Shown here: piece after piece, positions 23,553 through 36,023 of the stretch | Layout of the letters: each line of letters starts with the position of its first letter | Position numbering within the stretch: position 1 is the first letter of the stretch | DNA from: Phyto melanocephala | Taxonomy: Eukaryota; Arthropoda; Insecta; Diptera; Rhinophoridae | Direction: 5' to 3' | NCBI GenBank assembly: GCA_941918925.1 | Contig: OW799233.1 | Location: forward strand, 87,240,055 to 87,304,054 | DNA length: 64,000 nt | Position numbers and translations under genes: made by a program | Notes under the pieces: model-generated | Told to the model about the DNA's origin: nothing | The model's input: only the letters and a program-made list of their open reading frames with translations | Database searches by the model: none

Positions 23553-25356
23553 TGTTCCTTAACAATTGACAAGAGTTAGTTAACTTGTAGTTATCAATTA
23601 TTATGAATGAATTTCAAAAAGAATAAGAAATGTATACATAAATATAAATTCTTAATGTGCACCCATCTGCCAATAAATTTATTAAATATAAAAAAATTGT
23701 AGATAAATGTAATTATAATTTAAGCATAAGCCAAAAGGAAAAAATAATTCGGTAAGCTCTGCATCAGGTAAATTAAAATGATCCATTCGACTTCTGTAGT
23801 TATATTTGCTTTCCATACCATAAGATGTGTTTACTTTATATAAATTATACAAATGTGTTAATCTTTTTCATCGTAGAGGCATCTTTAAATTGTTTTTAAA
23901 ATAGCAAAAATATAATATATTTAAATTCAAACATCAGATATTTCTTCCAGTTAAGAATTTAAACGCCAAATAGTACTCGGTTAAATTTAACTGAAAATTG
24001 GCAAAATAATCTAAAAGTTATAAGGTAATTGAACTTTGTGTTAATGGGTTTTGGCTAACCAAGGATTAAATTTTGAGTTTAGTGGTAACTGTAGGTTAAT
24101 TTTTTTATTTTTAACGGCCCTAAGTCTATAGAGTGAGTTCAGAGTTATTATTAAAAAAACTAAAATTGTTTATAAACGAGTTGACACTTTATCTTTCCAA
24201 TTTGTATAATTTTAGTCATATTGTAACTATTACATACATAAGTATTACCGTATTATGAGTTTTTTTCATAAAATATTTATTTACTTTTGATTTGAGTTAA
24301 TTTTTTAGTTTTTTATGTCATCTCAACTAACTAATAAAGTTTTGAAATGAAATACTTTATTTGTAATAATGAGAGAAGAAACTAATAGATAAAAACAAAT
24401 TATTATATCTAGAATCAATTTGTTTAAAGGGGTGTCTCAATTGAAAACAAGAATTTTGTAAATTTAATTGTATAGTAAATTGGAAATTAATTAAAATTTG
24501 AAACTCAATACAAACGGAGAGTATTTTTGTATTATGGTCGGTATTTTTGTAATTTGTTTCCCACTATTGCAACCTGCTTGTAAACTGCTTGTTTCATATT
24601 TACAAATTAGTGATTATTCTCGTATGAGTAGTCATTTTTAATCTAATATTTTCTTCGTTTCATTTCGTTGTCATGTAAAAGTAATTTTTCCATTATGTGG
24701 CTGGTCAAAAGTGAATATATATTAGTAGGATAAGTAAGATATGCTAAGATATACCAAATGGGATGGGGTTCTGGGTCTACTCTATCTTATTAGCTTACCC
24801 GTACTGAAACAAAATTATGTAAGTTGCTAAAATTAACAAAATGCAAAAATCACATTTTGTCGGAAAATAGACAGACGCACAAAAGAGGGCTATTCTAAGG
24901 AACTGCATCTAAATTCTAATAACACCTGCTTAAGTATAGGCTGTTTTTATTATACCAAAAGAACTTTTGATAGGGATAAATGTAAAATCAGTTGCCATAC
25001 TAATGAGCTATGTAACACTTTTTCTAGTATACTTCGGCAAATCGCCATGCAAAAACTTTCACCATACCGTTTTCAAATCGTAAAATTTTATTTCCAAAAT
25101 TCGAGTTCTGTTCAACAAACTTTAAGAATATTGTCCATCTGAACAGGTAGCACGAATTCATATGGATCGATTCAAGACCACATTTACAATTTAAAGTAAT
25201 ATTTATCCAAATCTAAAAAAGCCATCCTCGCTGTAGTCTTAATAGTGTTTTCACATATAAGATTTTAAGCTTAAATTCGGTTTTAACGTTAAAACAATCA
25301 TTATTAAAACCTGGTTTAACCATACCAAATAATTTCGTTAAAACCATCTTAAAAGC
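23553..25356. other. AT-rich spacer, no gene seen
   Basis: About 1.8 kb without recognisable coding sequence or element ends. Confidence 0.5.
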
Positions 25357-26316
25357 TTTTTATACACACCACCAAAAAAACGGTGGGGGCATATTCATTT
25401 TGTCATTCCGTTAGTAACACATCGAATTATCCATTCTAGACCGCATAAAGTATATATATTCTGAATCGGGGTTTAATTTTATGACGATCTAGCTATGTCC
25501 ATCAGTCTGTCCGTCTGTTAAAATCACGATAGAGCTCAGACCGAAAAAGCTAGGCGCTCTATTTTTGCCAGAATATTTCTTTGATTGGTATTAAAAATGG
25601 GCTAAATCGAAATATTATGAAGGGAGTTATAGCTCGTAATGCAAGAGTAGGTAAAAAAACCATGTCCTTCCAACATGGAATAAAATGCAATTGTGTCCAA
25701 ACGCATTCATGCAGAACAATGAAATTTCGAATGTATATTTCCTGAGTAAAAATAATGTTTTTTCCTGAAAATTTATTAAATGTTTATATTGCGAAAGGAG
25801 GTACATATAAAAATGTTCGAAAATTTATAGCCCGCATTGTATTTTTCGGTATATTCAAAATTTAAAACGTAATAAGACTGACAAAATTAGATGTATGATT
25901 CTAAAGTTTTGCAACCACTGCTTTTTGGTCAAAATCTTTGCACTAACGGAAAATAAATGTGACACGCCCGCTTTTACGCCCACCTCCCATATAACGCTTT
26001 ATCTCAAATTCATAAAATTTCTCTATGAATAAAGATTTTGGAAGAAGAAAGGACGGTATATTGAAATATCTGAGTAGAATTTATAAGTAAAAACTACATT
26101 GACACGCCTATTTTAACGCCCACTTTCATTAAAAGACTAAATTTACGAAAGTATTTTAATAGGATATCGAAGTTATATACAGAAAGTGATACATATTTTA
26201 GTATAAAGAGATTATTCCATAGCGATTACTTTTAATAACAAAATAATAAGTTTTGTGCTTTAAAAGTACACAAAATTGGTGGTGGGTATAAAAAAATTCG
26301 GCACAGCCGAATACAG
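25357..26316 (-). repeat. Interspersed repeat class 1, minus-strand copy without the MITE
   Basis: Read on the minus strand it starts with the hairpin ATTCGGC/GCCGAAT and TTTATACCCACCACCAATTT, and ends with the ACAGACGGACAGAC block, CCCCACCGTTTTTTTGGTGG and TGTGTATAAAA. The first bases (AACAAGTAAGAG) are lost. The site where copies 2 and 3 carry the mariner MITE reads TTTCTG-TATA-TAACTTCGATAT, i.e. it is empty. At about 960 bp this is the best view of the element without insertions. Confidence 0.8.
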
Positions 26317-29178
26317 TTATTTTTGAATTTAATTTTTGTTGAATTTTGTCCGAGAAAATATTAGTTTGATATGATTATGATTTATTATTTATTAAAGTTA
26401 TTATAATAACTAAATTTTTATTTATGTATATATTCAGGCATATATTCCATTGCTACCAATAATAAAAAACATCTGTTAAATCTTTATTTTATTTTGACAA
26501 ATTCAAAACAGCTGATTTGACAAATTTACTTACCATCTTGCACGCAAAAAAGTACGATTCAGATCGCTCTTAGAACGCTTATAACGCCCTCGTTTACCCA
26601 ATTCAATAAAAGAAACGCTTAAACGCATAAAATTGTGTGCTTGTGGGTTCCCATGGCAACGTACGTCGATATAAGCTAAAAATGTTGTCACATGATTTCT
26701 AGAAATCAAAATTTATTCTTATTCGTCCCTTTGTTATCTTAGCGAATAAATTAAAATATATTATGACATGATTATGCAATATATATAATGATATAATAAA
26801 TAAAATAATAATAAATAAAAAATAAAGACATTGGTGTAAATATACATGTCTGGAGACTTTTATGTTTTATGTCCCAATCAATAAATATAACAAAGGGAAT
26901 AATATAATATAATTTGTCAAGAAAATTTTTACATGGATCTATAGTATTTGTATCTCAAATGTTCATTCGGCAGTTAAATATTCTACACCCAATGAATTCA
27001 GACTTTTAAATATCTGTATTTATCATGAATGCATGCAACTTTTTTGGCAATACCTTTTATGCCTTTTTGATTTTTGTAAGGCGTTTTTGTATGATGAGAT
27101 ACTGGCACCCATTATTTTGATTTCTTTCACTTATTCCACAACAACAAAAATTAAAAAAAAAACATGAAAATAACGTTGATAACGACAATGACGACGACCT
27201 TCTATGCCTTTTGTCATACATTTTTATCGCAGATCTGCAAGTTAATCACAACATAAAAGATAGATAAAGGACTCTTCCTTTCAACAACAAATAAACTAAA
27301 TCAACATACAATCTAGATACATACATACAATTCTAGATGGCATCATATACAGATACTATATATATAATTGTATGTATTTCATTCCTTAATGCTTCCAAAT
27401 GGTTGCAATAAGGGATGATATCTACTGCTCGCAATGATAATGGTGATGTTTTCTTAATTAAGTGATGAAAACTATGTAAGTATACATGCCGTAAATACAA
27501 GATCATTTCATTAGGAGCAGCAGTCATTAAGCATTGCTTGAGTTCTAAAATAAATGTGGCTAATATTAATTACACGCACTAAAACCTATAATACAACAAG
27601 GCATTGATGAGCGCCTATGTCAACATATTTTGTTTTTTTTTATAGTAAACTAGTATTTGGAGGCTGCCATAGTCGAGCAAAATTAGAGTGGACAAAAAAC
27701 TTAATACGCAATTCCTAAACACACCTTTTCTAATATGTTGGTTAACTACAGGTGATCCATAGATAAAAAAATTTTTTCAATATATTGAAAGTAACACGAT
27801 CTATTAGCGCTATTTCGATTATATCATTTTTTTTGCGTTACCATGTAAGTTAATAACGAAGTCAGTTGGATAAAATATCGAAATTCTCGAACAATCGTTT
27901 TGAAAATATACAAAAATTAATTAATACGCCCAGCCCGCAATTTATGGAGCGTCAAAACTTTTTTGCTGTTTTTAATTTTGAATAACTCTAGACAATTTTC
28001 AAAAATTGTAAAATAATAAGTATAATAATAATTAAAAATTCGTCTTTCACCAGCCACAGTAATCGATAATTCATCTTAAAGTGCCATTTTACTGCCTGTG
28101 TATTACAAGGATAATCCGTTAAATCCGTCAAAATGTAGATGCTTAATGCAACCAGATATTTTAATTTGTCATCACTGACATCCTGTAGCATTAAAATAAT
28201 TTAAACAATTAAATTAACCTCAATGAAAGATGTTTCTAAACTAATCAAGTCGATTAAATGAGCATGAAGTTGTTAAGATCGTACAAAGAAAAACAGGTTT
28301 ATAAAACATTAAGTAAAAAAAAGCAAAACTTTTCAACGACAAGCATTATATTTATTACACAAGGCATTTTTTCATAACTATGTATTTAAATTTAAAAACT
28401 TTGTTAAAAAAATAATTTAAGCTTTCTTTTCTCAATGGCTATTAAATTCCTTACTTTTTAAGGATCTTAACAATACTAGTTTGTTTGGCACGAAATTATC
28501 TCTCTTATAGAGTCTTAAAAAAATGTATTAATTTTTTTTTTTCAAATTCAAGTTGTAATCATAAACGACAAATTTTAATAATAGGTCTAAAAAAATTATT
28601 TTTTAACTCAGTAGGTTGTTATTCGAACAAAAGACAGCTCCCTATACCGGTTCAAAAGTAAAAATGTCGCTATGCAATAGTTTATAAGTATATAAATATA
28701 TTATTCAGATATATTATTTGAGATAGTAACCAGAAACCCTAAAAAAATAGGTTTAACTGAAATCCGCCCCTCACATATATATAGAACTAATGGGTATTTA
28801 GGATATCTTCTTTATTTACCCATTCCTTATTTGGATATTAGGAATCGTACAATTTTTATGTGTATTAATATATGTATAACTTTAAAGTCTGATGTCATGC
28901 TGAGGAGGTATATTTTCATTCATGATGTTTTCCTTTTGCCTCTACCATGTTTTCCTTAAATTTTTCGTTGTAAAATTTTGCATTTATTAACTGTATTCAC
29001 TAGGAGTCCTAAAATGTCATATTGTCATAACGTTCTCGGATTTCACAATAGCTTATAAAATTGTTTTAGATTTTCGAGTGAAAACTGTCCAAAAAAAATA
29101 CTACTGTGTATAATATGTTTATTGTGCAGTCATAACTATTTAGATGCCTGCGGCGATCTGCTAAGCCGAGCCATCTCA
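26317..29178. other. AT-rich spacer, no gene seen
   Basis: About 2.9 kb. Frames of 64-67 codons on the minus strand (27333-27527, 27988-28191) have no recognisable domain. No structured element was identified. Confidence 0.5.
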
Positions 29179-31142
29179 CAGAGGAGTATTATTAAGCCTG
29201 AAAAGCTGGCCAAATTTATTAAACGTGTTTTTTGAATTAAAAGTTCTAGTTTTTGATAGTTTTAGGTGTAGTATGATATAAGAAATCTAGTGGCAGATTT
29301 TGAAAAAATTACACTGCGCAACAAAAGTACATTGCGAAAAAAAAACTTTTTTTGTCTCTCCTAGAAATAAAAGTATGTGGACTATATAGATTTTGATGCC
29401 CTTAATTCAAATCTGTTTTCCGTTTTTCTCTAGTACGTACGGATTTGATTTTAAAGGCGTGGCATATTTCACTCCCTAAATCGTTTGGTTGCCTAATATA
29501 TTTTGTCATAACTTGTAAACTGGTTCTCCGATTTTAATAGCAGGAAAATCAGAAGATGCACCGGAAAATTCTGCTTAAACTTACTAAACACATTTCTTTT
29601 CTATGTATTACTATTTCGGAGTTATTAAAAATTTAATGGCAAAAAAATTTTTTTACTGCAAAATTCGTCAAATTTTTTGTTTTCAAAATGCAATAAAAAA
29701 AAATTTCAGAACTAAAAATTTAAATTTTTAAGATTTTTCCAAAAGCCACATTCCTAAGGAATAAAAGTCGGTATAAATGGTAAAACTCAATTAACAAATG
29801 TTGATTTTAAAGGTTTAAACTCATTCTTGACAGACTCTATGTACATGCATACATATTATGATTTACGGTCTAATTAAAAAAAAAATTTTTGGAAAATTGT
29901 AAGGCTCTTATGAAACAGTATTTTTTATGAAAAAATGCTTTATTACATATATATTTTATATTATATAATACTTAATATACAAAAAAGTTAAACAAATAAA
30001 AATTCCTTAATAGTTATTATGTCGTATGTATATCCTCATTAGCTGCATCATCGGTGTCAGGAAGAAGAAGTGTGATGGTTTCTGATCTGGTTCTCTTTGC
30101 TCAGAAATAACCTATTCAAGACATCTCGATTTGTATCGCTTCTGCTGAATTTCCTCGAATAATTCGTACGATATAATCGCAGGTGCTTATTTCTGGCCTC
30201 TGCAGCTTCTTCTGACAATTGGATGGTAGCCTGATACCTGGGTGCCCGGGTTTTTTTATGTACCTGTATTTATTTTTTGTAAACTTATTTTTTTGATTAA
30301 TGCTTTTAATATTTATTCTTATATTTTTTTTAAATATAATGTTTTGTAGAGCAATAATATAGGTATATAAAAATATCTTTTATGGGGATGCGTGGGACAT
30401 TCCCTTATAACTATTATCGATAATAAAAATTTTTTCAAATTTATAATTATATGCAGATATTGATATTGTAAAGTGTTAAACGTGATGTGAATAACAGTTA
30501 AAATCAATAATTGAAAATACATAAAAGCTTATGACGATATAAATGTATAAGAAAACGTGCCTGATGAGCAAAAATGGAAAAATGTGAAAATTTAAAGAAA
30601 TCGTCAAAAATAATGGCGCAAACTTGCGCAAAGTTTTTTTTTTGTTTCTAAAATAAGAGATTCCAAATTTTATTGTGGTACCAAACATAATTCGTAGAGA
30701 TGCTAACCTCACTTTCAAAAACCTCTTCTTTTTTTTTTTTTTTTGCAAAAAAAGTGTATAATTTTTTTTTAGCTTTTGAACGAATTGTTTCAACATGAAT
30801 ATTCAACATATTTAAATTTTTTTTTCTTTTTAAAGTAACTTTTGATCAAATCTTTTAAGCAAAAAAAAAACATGATTGTTAAACCTTTATTCGTTTAGCC
30901 GTAAAAAAAATATCATAAAAACCTCCAGAAACCCAAAAAAAAAACATTTAAATCTCATATAATTCTCTTCACTTTCCTGACTTTAGCAGGGTCTCAGAGC
31001 TACAAATCGCAACTAAAAGTCTTAAAAATTTACAATTCAATTTAAAATATTGTTTTCTGTCGAGCTGCGTACTTAGTTTTTAAGATTTCTTAAAATTCAG
31101 TTTTGCCTTTTTGGCCAGCTTTTCAGGTCAAATACTCCTCTG
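29179..31142. mobile_element. TIR element of about 1.96 kb, hAT-like ends
   Basis: The ends are inverted: left CAGAGGAGTATTATTAAGCC then TGAAAAGCTGGCCAAA; right, on the minus strand, CAGAGGAGTATTTGACCTGA then AAAGCTGGCCAAA. That is about 32 bp with few differences. CAG-N-G starts are usual for hAT elements. The 8-bp duplication expected for hAT is not visible in the flanks. The interior is AT-rich, with long T and A runs and no transposase, so it is non-autonomous. Confidence 0.6.
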
Positions 31143-31167
31143 TGCGTCTGTAATATTTGTAAGCTGA

Positions 31168-31188
31168 TGCCGCCGCCGCCGCCGCCAC
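31168..31188. repeat. GCC trinucleotide run
   Basis: About six GCC/GCCGCC units form an isolated GC-rich spot in AT-rich sequence just outside the right end of the TIR element. No frame around it is open for long. Confidence 0.9.
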
Positions 31189-31625
31189 CGATATCTATTT
31201 CAAATAATTTTTATCAAAAATTTAATTGCCGATTTTAATTCGATATATCACACTTAGTTATGACGTGTCGTTCACAACAGTCATATTTTTTTATGTTAAT
31301 ACTTTAAGATATTTGAATTTAGGAGACCTTGTGAATACAGCAATTATTTACAGCAATTAATACTTGTCCTAAGTATGAAGTTTTCCGTTCTTTATTCTTG
31401 TTATTAGTTGTCGGATAACAATCATCCTTCTTAATACTTCATCATTGGAGACTTTAGTAGTCCATGGTGTTCAATCGATGACTTTAGGTGTCCAAACTTC
31501 AACGTCATATAATGCTTAGAGAACAGATCAAGTGTAGCATTTAACGAGGAGGACTTTTGTTGCTTCGTTAATGTCGTGACTTATCGACACTTTTTGTATT
31601 AAGAAAAGGCATCTCTTGCCATCTA
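31189..31625. other. Spacer, no gene seen
   Basis: AT-rich with no recognisable coding sequence. Confidence 0.5.
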
Positions 31626-32314
31626 TACGCAAAGAAAAACCATGGTTACGACATGATCACGACGGTCATATTATAGTTTCTATAACAATATTTAGTTGTC
31701 GAAAACAATTAATCATATATTTTGTCACGATAATCAAGCATTTGTTTGAATTATATCATGATGTTTACTCTTCGTAAAAATTTCAAAATGGTTTTGATTT
31801 AAAAATAGTAAGATTTAAAAAAATTATGACGACAAAAATAACATTATATTGAAAAACATTATAAATTAAAAATAGTCATTAAATAATAGATGAAACAACA
31901 GTATGATTACAAATTAATCAAGCTATGACTTGTTTTTAATAATAATTTGATTTCAACTGTTCTTCTTCTTGCTGAATAAATTTTTATTATTTTCAAAGTT
32001 TGAGATGTCAAAAAAATGAACAAAAATTTTGAAAAATTAAAGAAAATTTACAAATAAACGAGAAATTGTAAAAAATATTGGTATAAAAATTGCAATTAAA
32101 TTGGTAAGTACAATCACTATGTGTATGTTACAGCAACAGACAATAATTTGCCGTAAAAAAGCAAAGATTGTCGATTTCAATTGTAGTCATATACATGATT
32201 ATTGAATGATACTTTAATCAAACATAATAATGATAACTGGTAAGCATTATATGTTTTAACCATAATCATACAATTCAATCATAGTTTGTTGCTCTTCGAT
32301 TTTTTCTTTGCGTG
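31626..32314. mobile_element. 689-bp TIR element (MITE copy B), TA target duplication
   Basis: Ends TACGCAAAGAAAAACC (left) and the complement of CACGCAAAGAAAAAAT (right), each flanked by TA. The whole copy is the reverse complement of 22-727; for instance CAATTCAATCATAGTTTGTT at 32271 corresponds to the left part of copy A. Only non-coding AT-rich sequence lies inside. Confidence 0.8.
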
Positions 32315-34739
32315 TACATGCGGCATTTAATTTTCCTTGGTTCCACTGGTTGTTTATTAAGACCTCCAGATATCAAAAACTCCATACTCGTTCCATATAC
32401 CATAATTATACCATTATTTAGTACTGAATCCTAATACACTTAAAGCAATTTGGTTGTGATAGACTCAAATTAATTATATAATTTAGAAATAAACCAATTT
32501 TGTTACGAAAACCTATTATTGTGTTGCGAGTATTTAATTTTTATTGGAGTTGCATTTTCACATTTAAAAATATAAAAAATCGGTTTTAGTTACCAACTTT
32601 TAATGATTAAAATAATATATTATTTCCATTTATTATATTTTTATTGTTTAAAACGTTTTCCAATCAATCTTTTTCCACCCAAAAAACAAATAATCAAATT
32701 CAATGCCAATCGAGAGGTTCGGCTCTTGCAATCGAACTTTTCTTTTTTGGTTATACAAATTCTATTGCAAGAATAATAATTTCATAGTACTATTCATATT
32801 TATATTCGGTTAAACTATGCGATTGGCAATAATTGTGATACTCACAACCGATCCTGTTTCTCTGTGTGTCTATTAGTTTTATTACTTATGTGGCTTTTTT
32901 AAGGGTATAAGGATTTATAATTTTAATTAAAAAAATTTATTAGTTTTTGTCGTAAGATATTTTAAAAATATATCGGTTAGATGTTTTTTACACAACTTGT
33001 TAGCTACGGCAGAGAGTTAAAACAAAAGTACGTAAAAATATTTTTGCATTATAGGAAAATACTTAGAGCAAAATTTTGCTGTTTCACTCTAATGAAAATG
33101 TTAATATGTGCAAAAAAAATTTAAAACATTACAAAACTCAGTTAATGGTAAAAGACCAACGGTATATTACGATGAATACTTGATTAGAGTTTATTTCAGA
33201 TAGAAGAGGAATGCGAAGAAATAATTGATCCCTTAGGACTTATAACTCTAAACCAATTGTATATCAATAGATATGGTTACTTCGCCTAAAAACTTTATAA
33301 ATTATAAAAACCTTTTCTGGAGCAGAATTTTTTCAAATACAGATTTTCATTAATCTTTAGTCCCATTTATACGAAATTGAAGAGTAAACAAAAATGTGAT
33401 TTTTTTTAATCAGTCGTTATTAATTAAAATGGATTTAAAATGTTCTTTATTTTTGTTTTGTTTTCAATTCTAACAGCCTTTTTCGATATACTTTTAATAT
33501 ACTACACATTTTTAACCAGAATTGTGTAGTATTAAGTTGACTTCATTATTTCAGCTGCTTAAAATGAAAAACAAAATTTAGAATGTATGTACGTACATAT
33601 ATACATACACATCTACGAAAAAAAAAATGCGAAAAATTCAAAATTCTACTTAATAGACAGACAATTGCGATTATTTGTAATTTAAGATGCACTGAGGCAT
33701 AAATTACAATGAGAGCAAAACGAACAAAAAGAAGGGTACAAAACTGCTTATTCCTCTGTCCACAGAGAATTGATGTGGAAGCAAAAAAAAATGAAACTCA
33801 ATAGAAAACATCAATTGTTTTTGTACTGTTAAAGGCAAAAGTTAAAGAATAAAAGGTTAACAAAAGCAGGAATTATAAATATGTATACACATACACATAT
33901 AAATCTGCTCTACATACATCTTTATTAAGCATTGTAATGGATCATATTGCTGTTAAACGTTATCTTTCAAATCAAAATCAGGCCAAACTGGAAACATACA
34001 TGCATACAATATAAATACTCACCTTCCCCAGCAACAAAATAAAAATTAAAGTCAAAACTCACCAAACTTGTTGAGGAAATACGATACGAACAACAAGTAA
34101 CTGACGATAGAATACTTGTATGACCGATTTCACAAAATGAGTCCCTAAAATGATGCATAATGATATCAAATACAATTTTGGGAAATGACACAAAAGTTTT
34201 ATCTAATGAAATGCCATTGACTTTTAGATTATTTGAAATAAAATATGAAAAGAAACTAAAGTCGAAAATAAGTACACAGAAGAATATGATACGAAAGGAA
34301 ATAAAAAATTTCCTACTTAAACAAGAGATTTGCGTTCTCATTATTTAAAATGTACTGTGAAAACTATACACCATAATCCGATGTTGGAAATTTAATATGG
34401 AAAATAACATAAAAACTGACATTAATTACAAAGTTTATTTTCAAAACTATTAGAAATTTCTTATCATTTCATCAATCATTATTTTTTTAGGAAAATGTTA
34501 ACATGAAATTATTCTTTATCAAGAGCGATAATTAAGGCCGCTTTGATTTTGTTATTAAATGATCGAACAGACGATTGGTGGAATATACATATTATTATAT
34601 CACAGATTGGAATTATCTTTGCCTGATCATTATGGATTTACTAATAATTTTGTTTAAGATGTGCAAAAGTGCCCAACAATAAAACCAGTAGAGCCATAAC
34701 AGTTGATTTTGACTTCTGTTCGAATTTACGGAAAAATGT
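32315..34739. other. AT-rich spacer, no gene firmly supported
   Basis: A minus-strand frame of 124 codons (33967-34341) and a plus-strand frame of 62 codons (34160-34348) overlap. The plus frame is Lys- and Glu-rich (KYEKKLKSKIST), and sequence just upstream (LVEEIRYEQQVTDD) could be a decayed continuation. Neither matches a family I recognise, so I call neither a gene. Confidence 0.4.
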
Positions 34740-36023
34740 AAAATTTTTGCAGAATAGACTGTATGCAAGTCTCCTTTAATCTCCATTATTACTTAGTAAA
34801 TGTTATAATCAAAACTTGATAAAATTCTGAACTTTCTTGATCTTGGTATTTTGCTTGATCACCAATTAAATTTTCGTGACCATATTTTATTAATTGTTAA
34901 CAAAGCAAATGGTGTACTTGGATTTATAAAGAGGTGGTGCAAAGAATTTCTAAATCCTTATATTACAAGCAATCATATTCATCGTCAGTTCGACCTATTC
35001 TAGAATACGGATCAATTATTTGGGTTCCTTACTTATCCCCTTTAAATGATTTAAGGATGAACTTAAACGTTGGGCGATGGAGGAACACGTCAGAAAATGG
35101 CAAAGCACTGAGGTCGGTAAGGTGACAATAACACTATGGGGTGACCCAAATCTTGGGAAATCAAAAGAAATTCTGATACTAAGTAGACCAACACCTAGGA
35201 GTCTAACCAGTGTAATTACAGGTCATGCGGAGTTGAGAACCCATCTAGCTCGCATGAGATTATCTGAGGAGACAACATGTAGAGTATGCGAAGAAGAGGA
35301 TGAGACTTTGGTACACTACCTCTGTCATTGTCCTGCGTTTGGGCATATTAGGCGCGAGAATTTTACAAAGGATACTATGCCCAACTTGGAACACTTGACG
35401 AACTCGAACTGGAGATTCATAAGGAGTTACATTGAGGGGACTGGGTTCTTGGACTAGTCCGTTATTTATGGGAAATTATGTTTACGGTTTTTGTTTGGGA
35501 ATTCCGTTTTCCATATGGAGCGCACAACATGCCCAATGGGCATAAGTGTATACCTATCATGGGTTTGGGCTTTTAATGCCCCTCCTTTTCAACCTAACCT
35601 AACCTAACCTACTATAATATTCATATTGATAGTATCGAGTCTGTACAAAAGAAGTTTTTAATATTTTGTCTACGTCGCCTTGGATGTAATTCGTTTTTAC
35701 TACCTTCATTCGAAAGCAGACTCTGTCTTATAAAATTACCAACTTTAAAAAGTTGTCTGTTGCTGAGTTTTTCTTTTGTTCTAGGCCTAATTCAAGGCGA
35801 TGTCGACTCTGAATTCCTGCTAAGTAAAATATATTTTAATGCTCCAACCAGACCAACTCGAAACTTCCGTCTTATTTACTTAAAATACTATAGATCCAAC
35901 TATGCTAATAATGATCCTCTTCGTCGTATATGTGAAAACTTTAATAACTATTATCACCTTATTGGCCTTAATGAAAGTAAAGAAATTGTGAAAAGAAATA
36001 TTATTTTATATTTAAATCGTTGA
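34740..36023 (+). pseudogene. Jockey-like reverse transcriptase remnant, in two parts
   Basis: C-terminal part of the polymerase of a non-LTR retrotransposon, which would copy its RNA into DNA at the target site. Part 1 (to about 35040) shows FLDLGILLDHQLNFRDHI (34836-34889), then a frame change into VRPILEYGSIIWVPYLSP, the usual L-G-V-x-x-D...H-I and R-P-x-L-E-Y-G-S-x-V-W-x-P series. Part 2 (from about 35612) continues exactly where the first stops: HIDSIESVQKKFLIFCLRRL, then RLCLIKLPTL, and the open frame to 36023 (IYFNAPTRPTRNFR...). Another LINE's 3' end lies between the parts. The 5' part of the element is missing and a frameshift is present. Confidence 0.8.
35045..35607 (+). mobile_element. 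3' end of an R1/LOA-like LINE nested in the Jockey remnant
   Basis: Contains the end of an ORF2-type polyprotein. The frame through 35457 reads KDELKRWAMEEHVRKWQST, later SVITGHAELRTHLARMRLS, then a Cys/His motif CRVCEEEDETLVHYLCHC (C-x2-C, H-x4-C) and a stop at 35455. This RNase H-distal Cys/His tail is typical of several arthropod LINE clades. The 3' untranslated part ends in CCTCCTTTTCAACCTAACCT plus further CCTAACC units. The insertion is 5'-truncated, as is usual for target-primed reverse transcription. A similar tail is at 11391-11483. The exact clade is uncertain. Confidence 0.75.

Noticed and set aside
30476..30796. Minus-strand frame of 106 codons
   Set aside because: It translates T runs (poly-Lys stretch) inside the TIR element, with no recognisable protein.
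33967..34341. Minus-strand frame of 124 codons
   Set aside because: Phe/Ser/Ile-rich with no domain, overlapped by a plus-strand frame and no promoter or splice context; it is likely chance in AT-rich DNA.
35583..35612. Interstitial telomere-like CCTAACC repeats
   Set aside because: The repeats end a LINE 3' untranslated region, and the same tail recurs at 11483 and 49883; flies do not use this telomere repeat.
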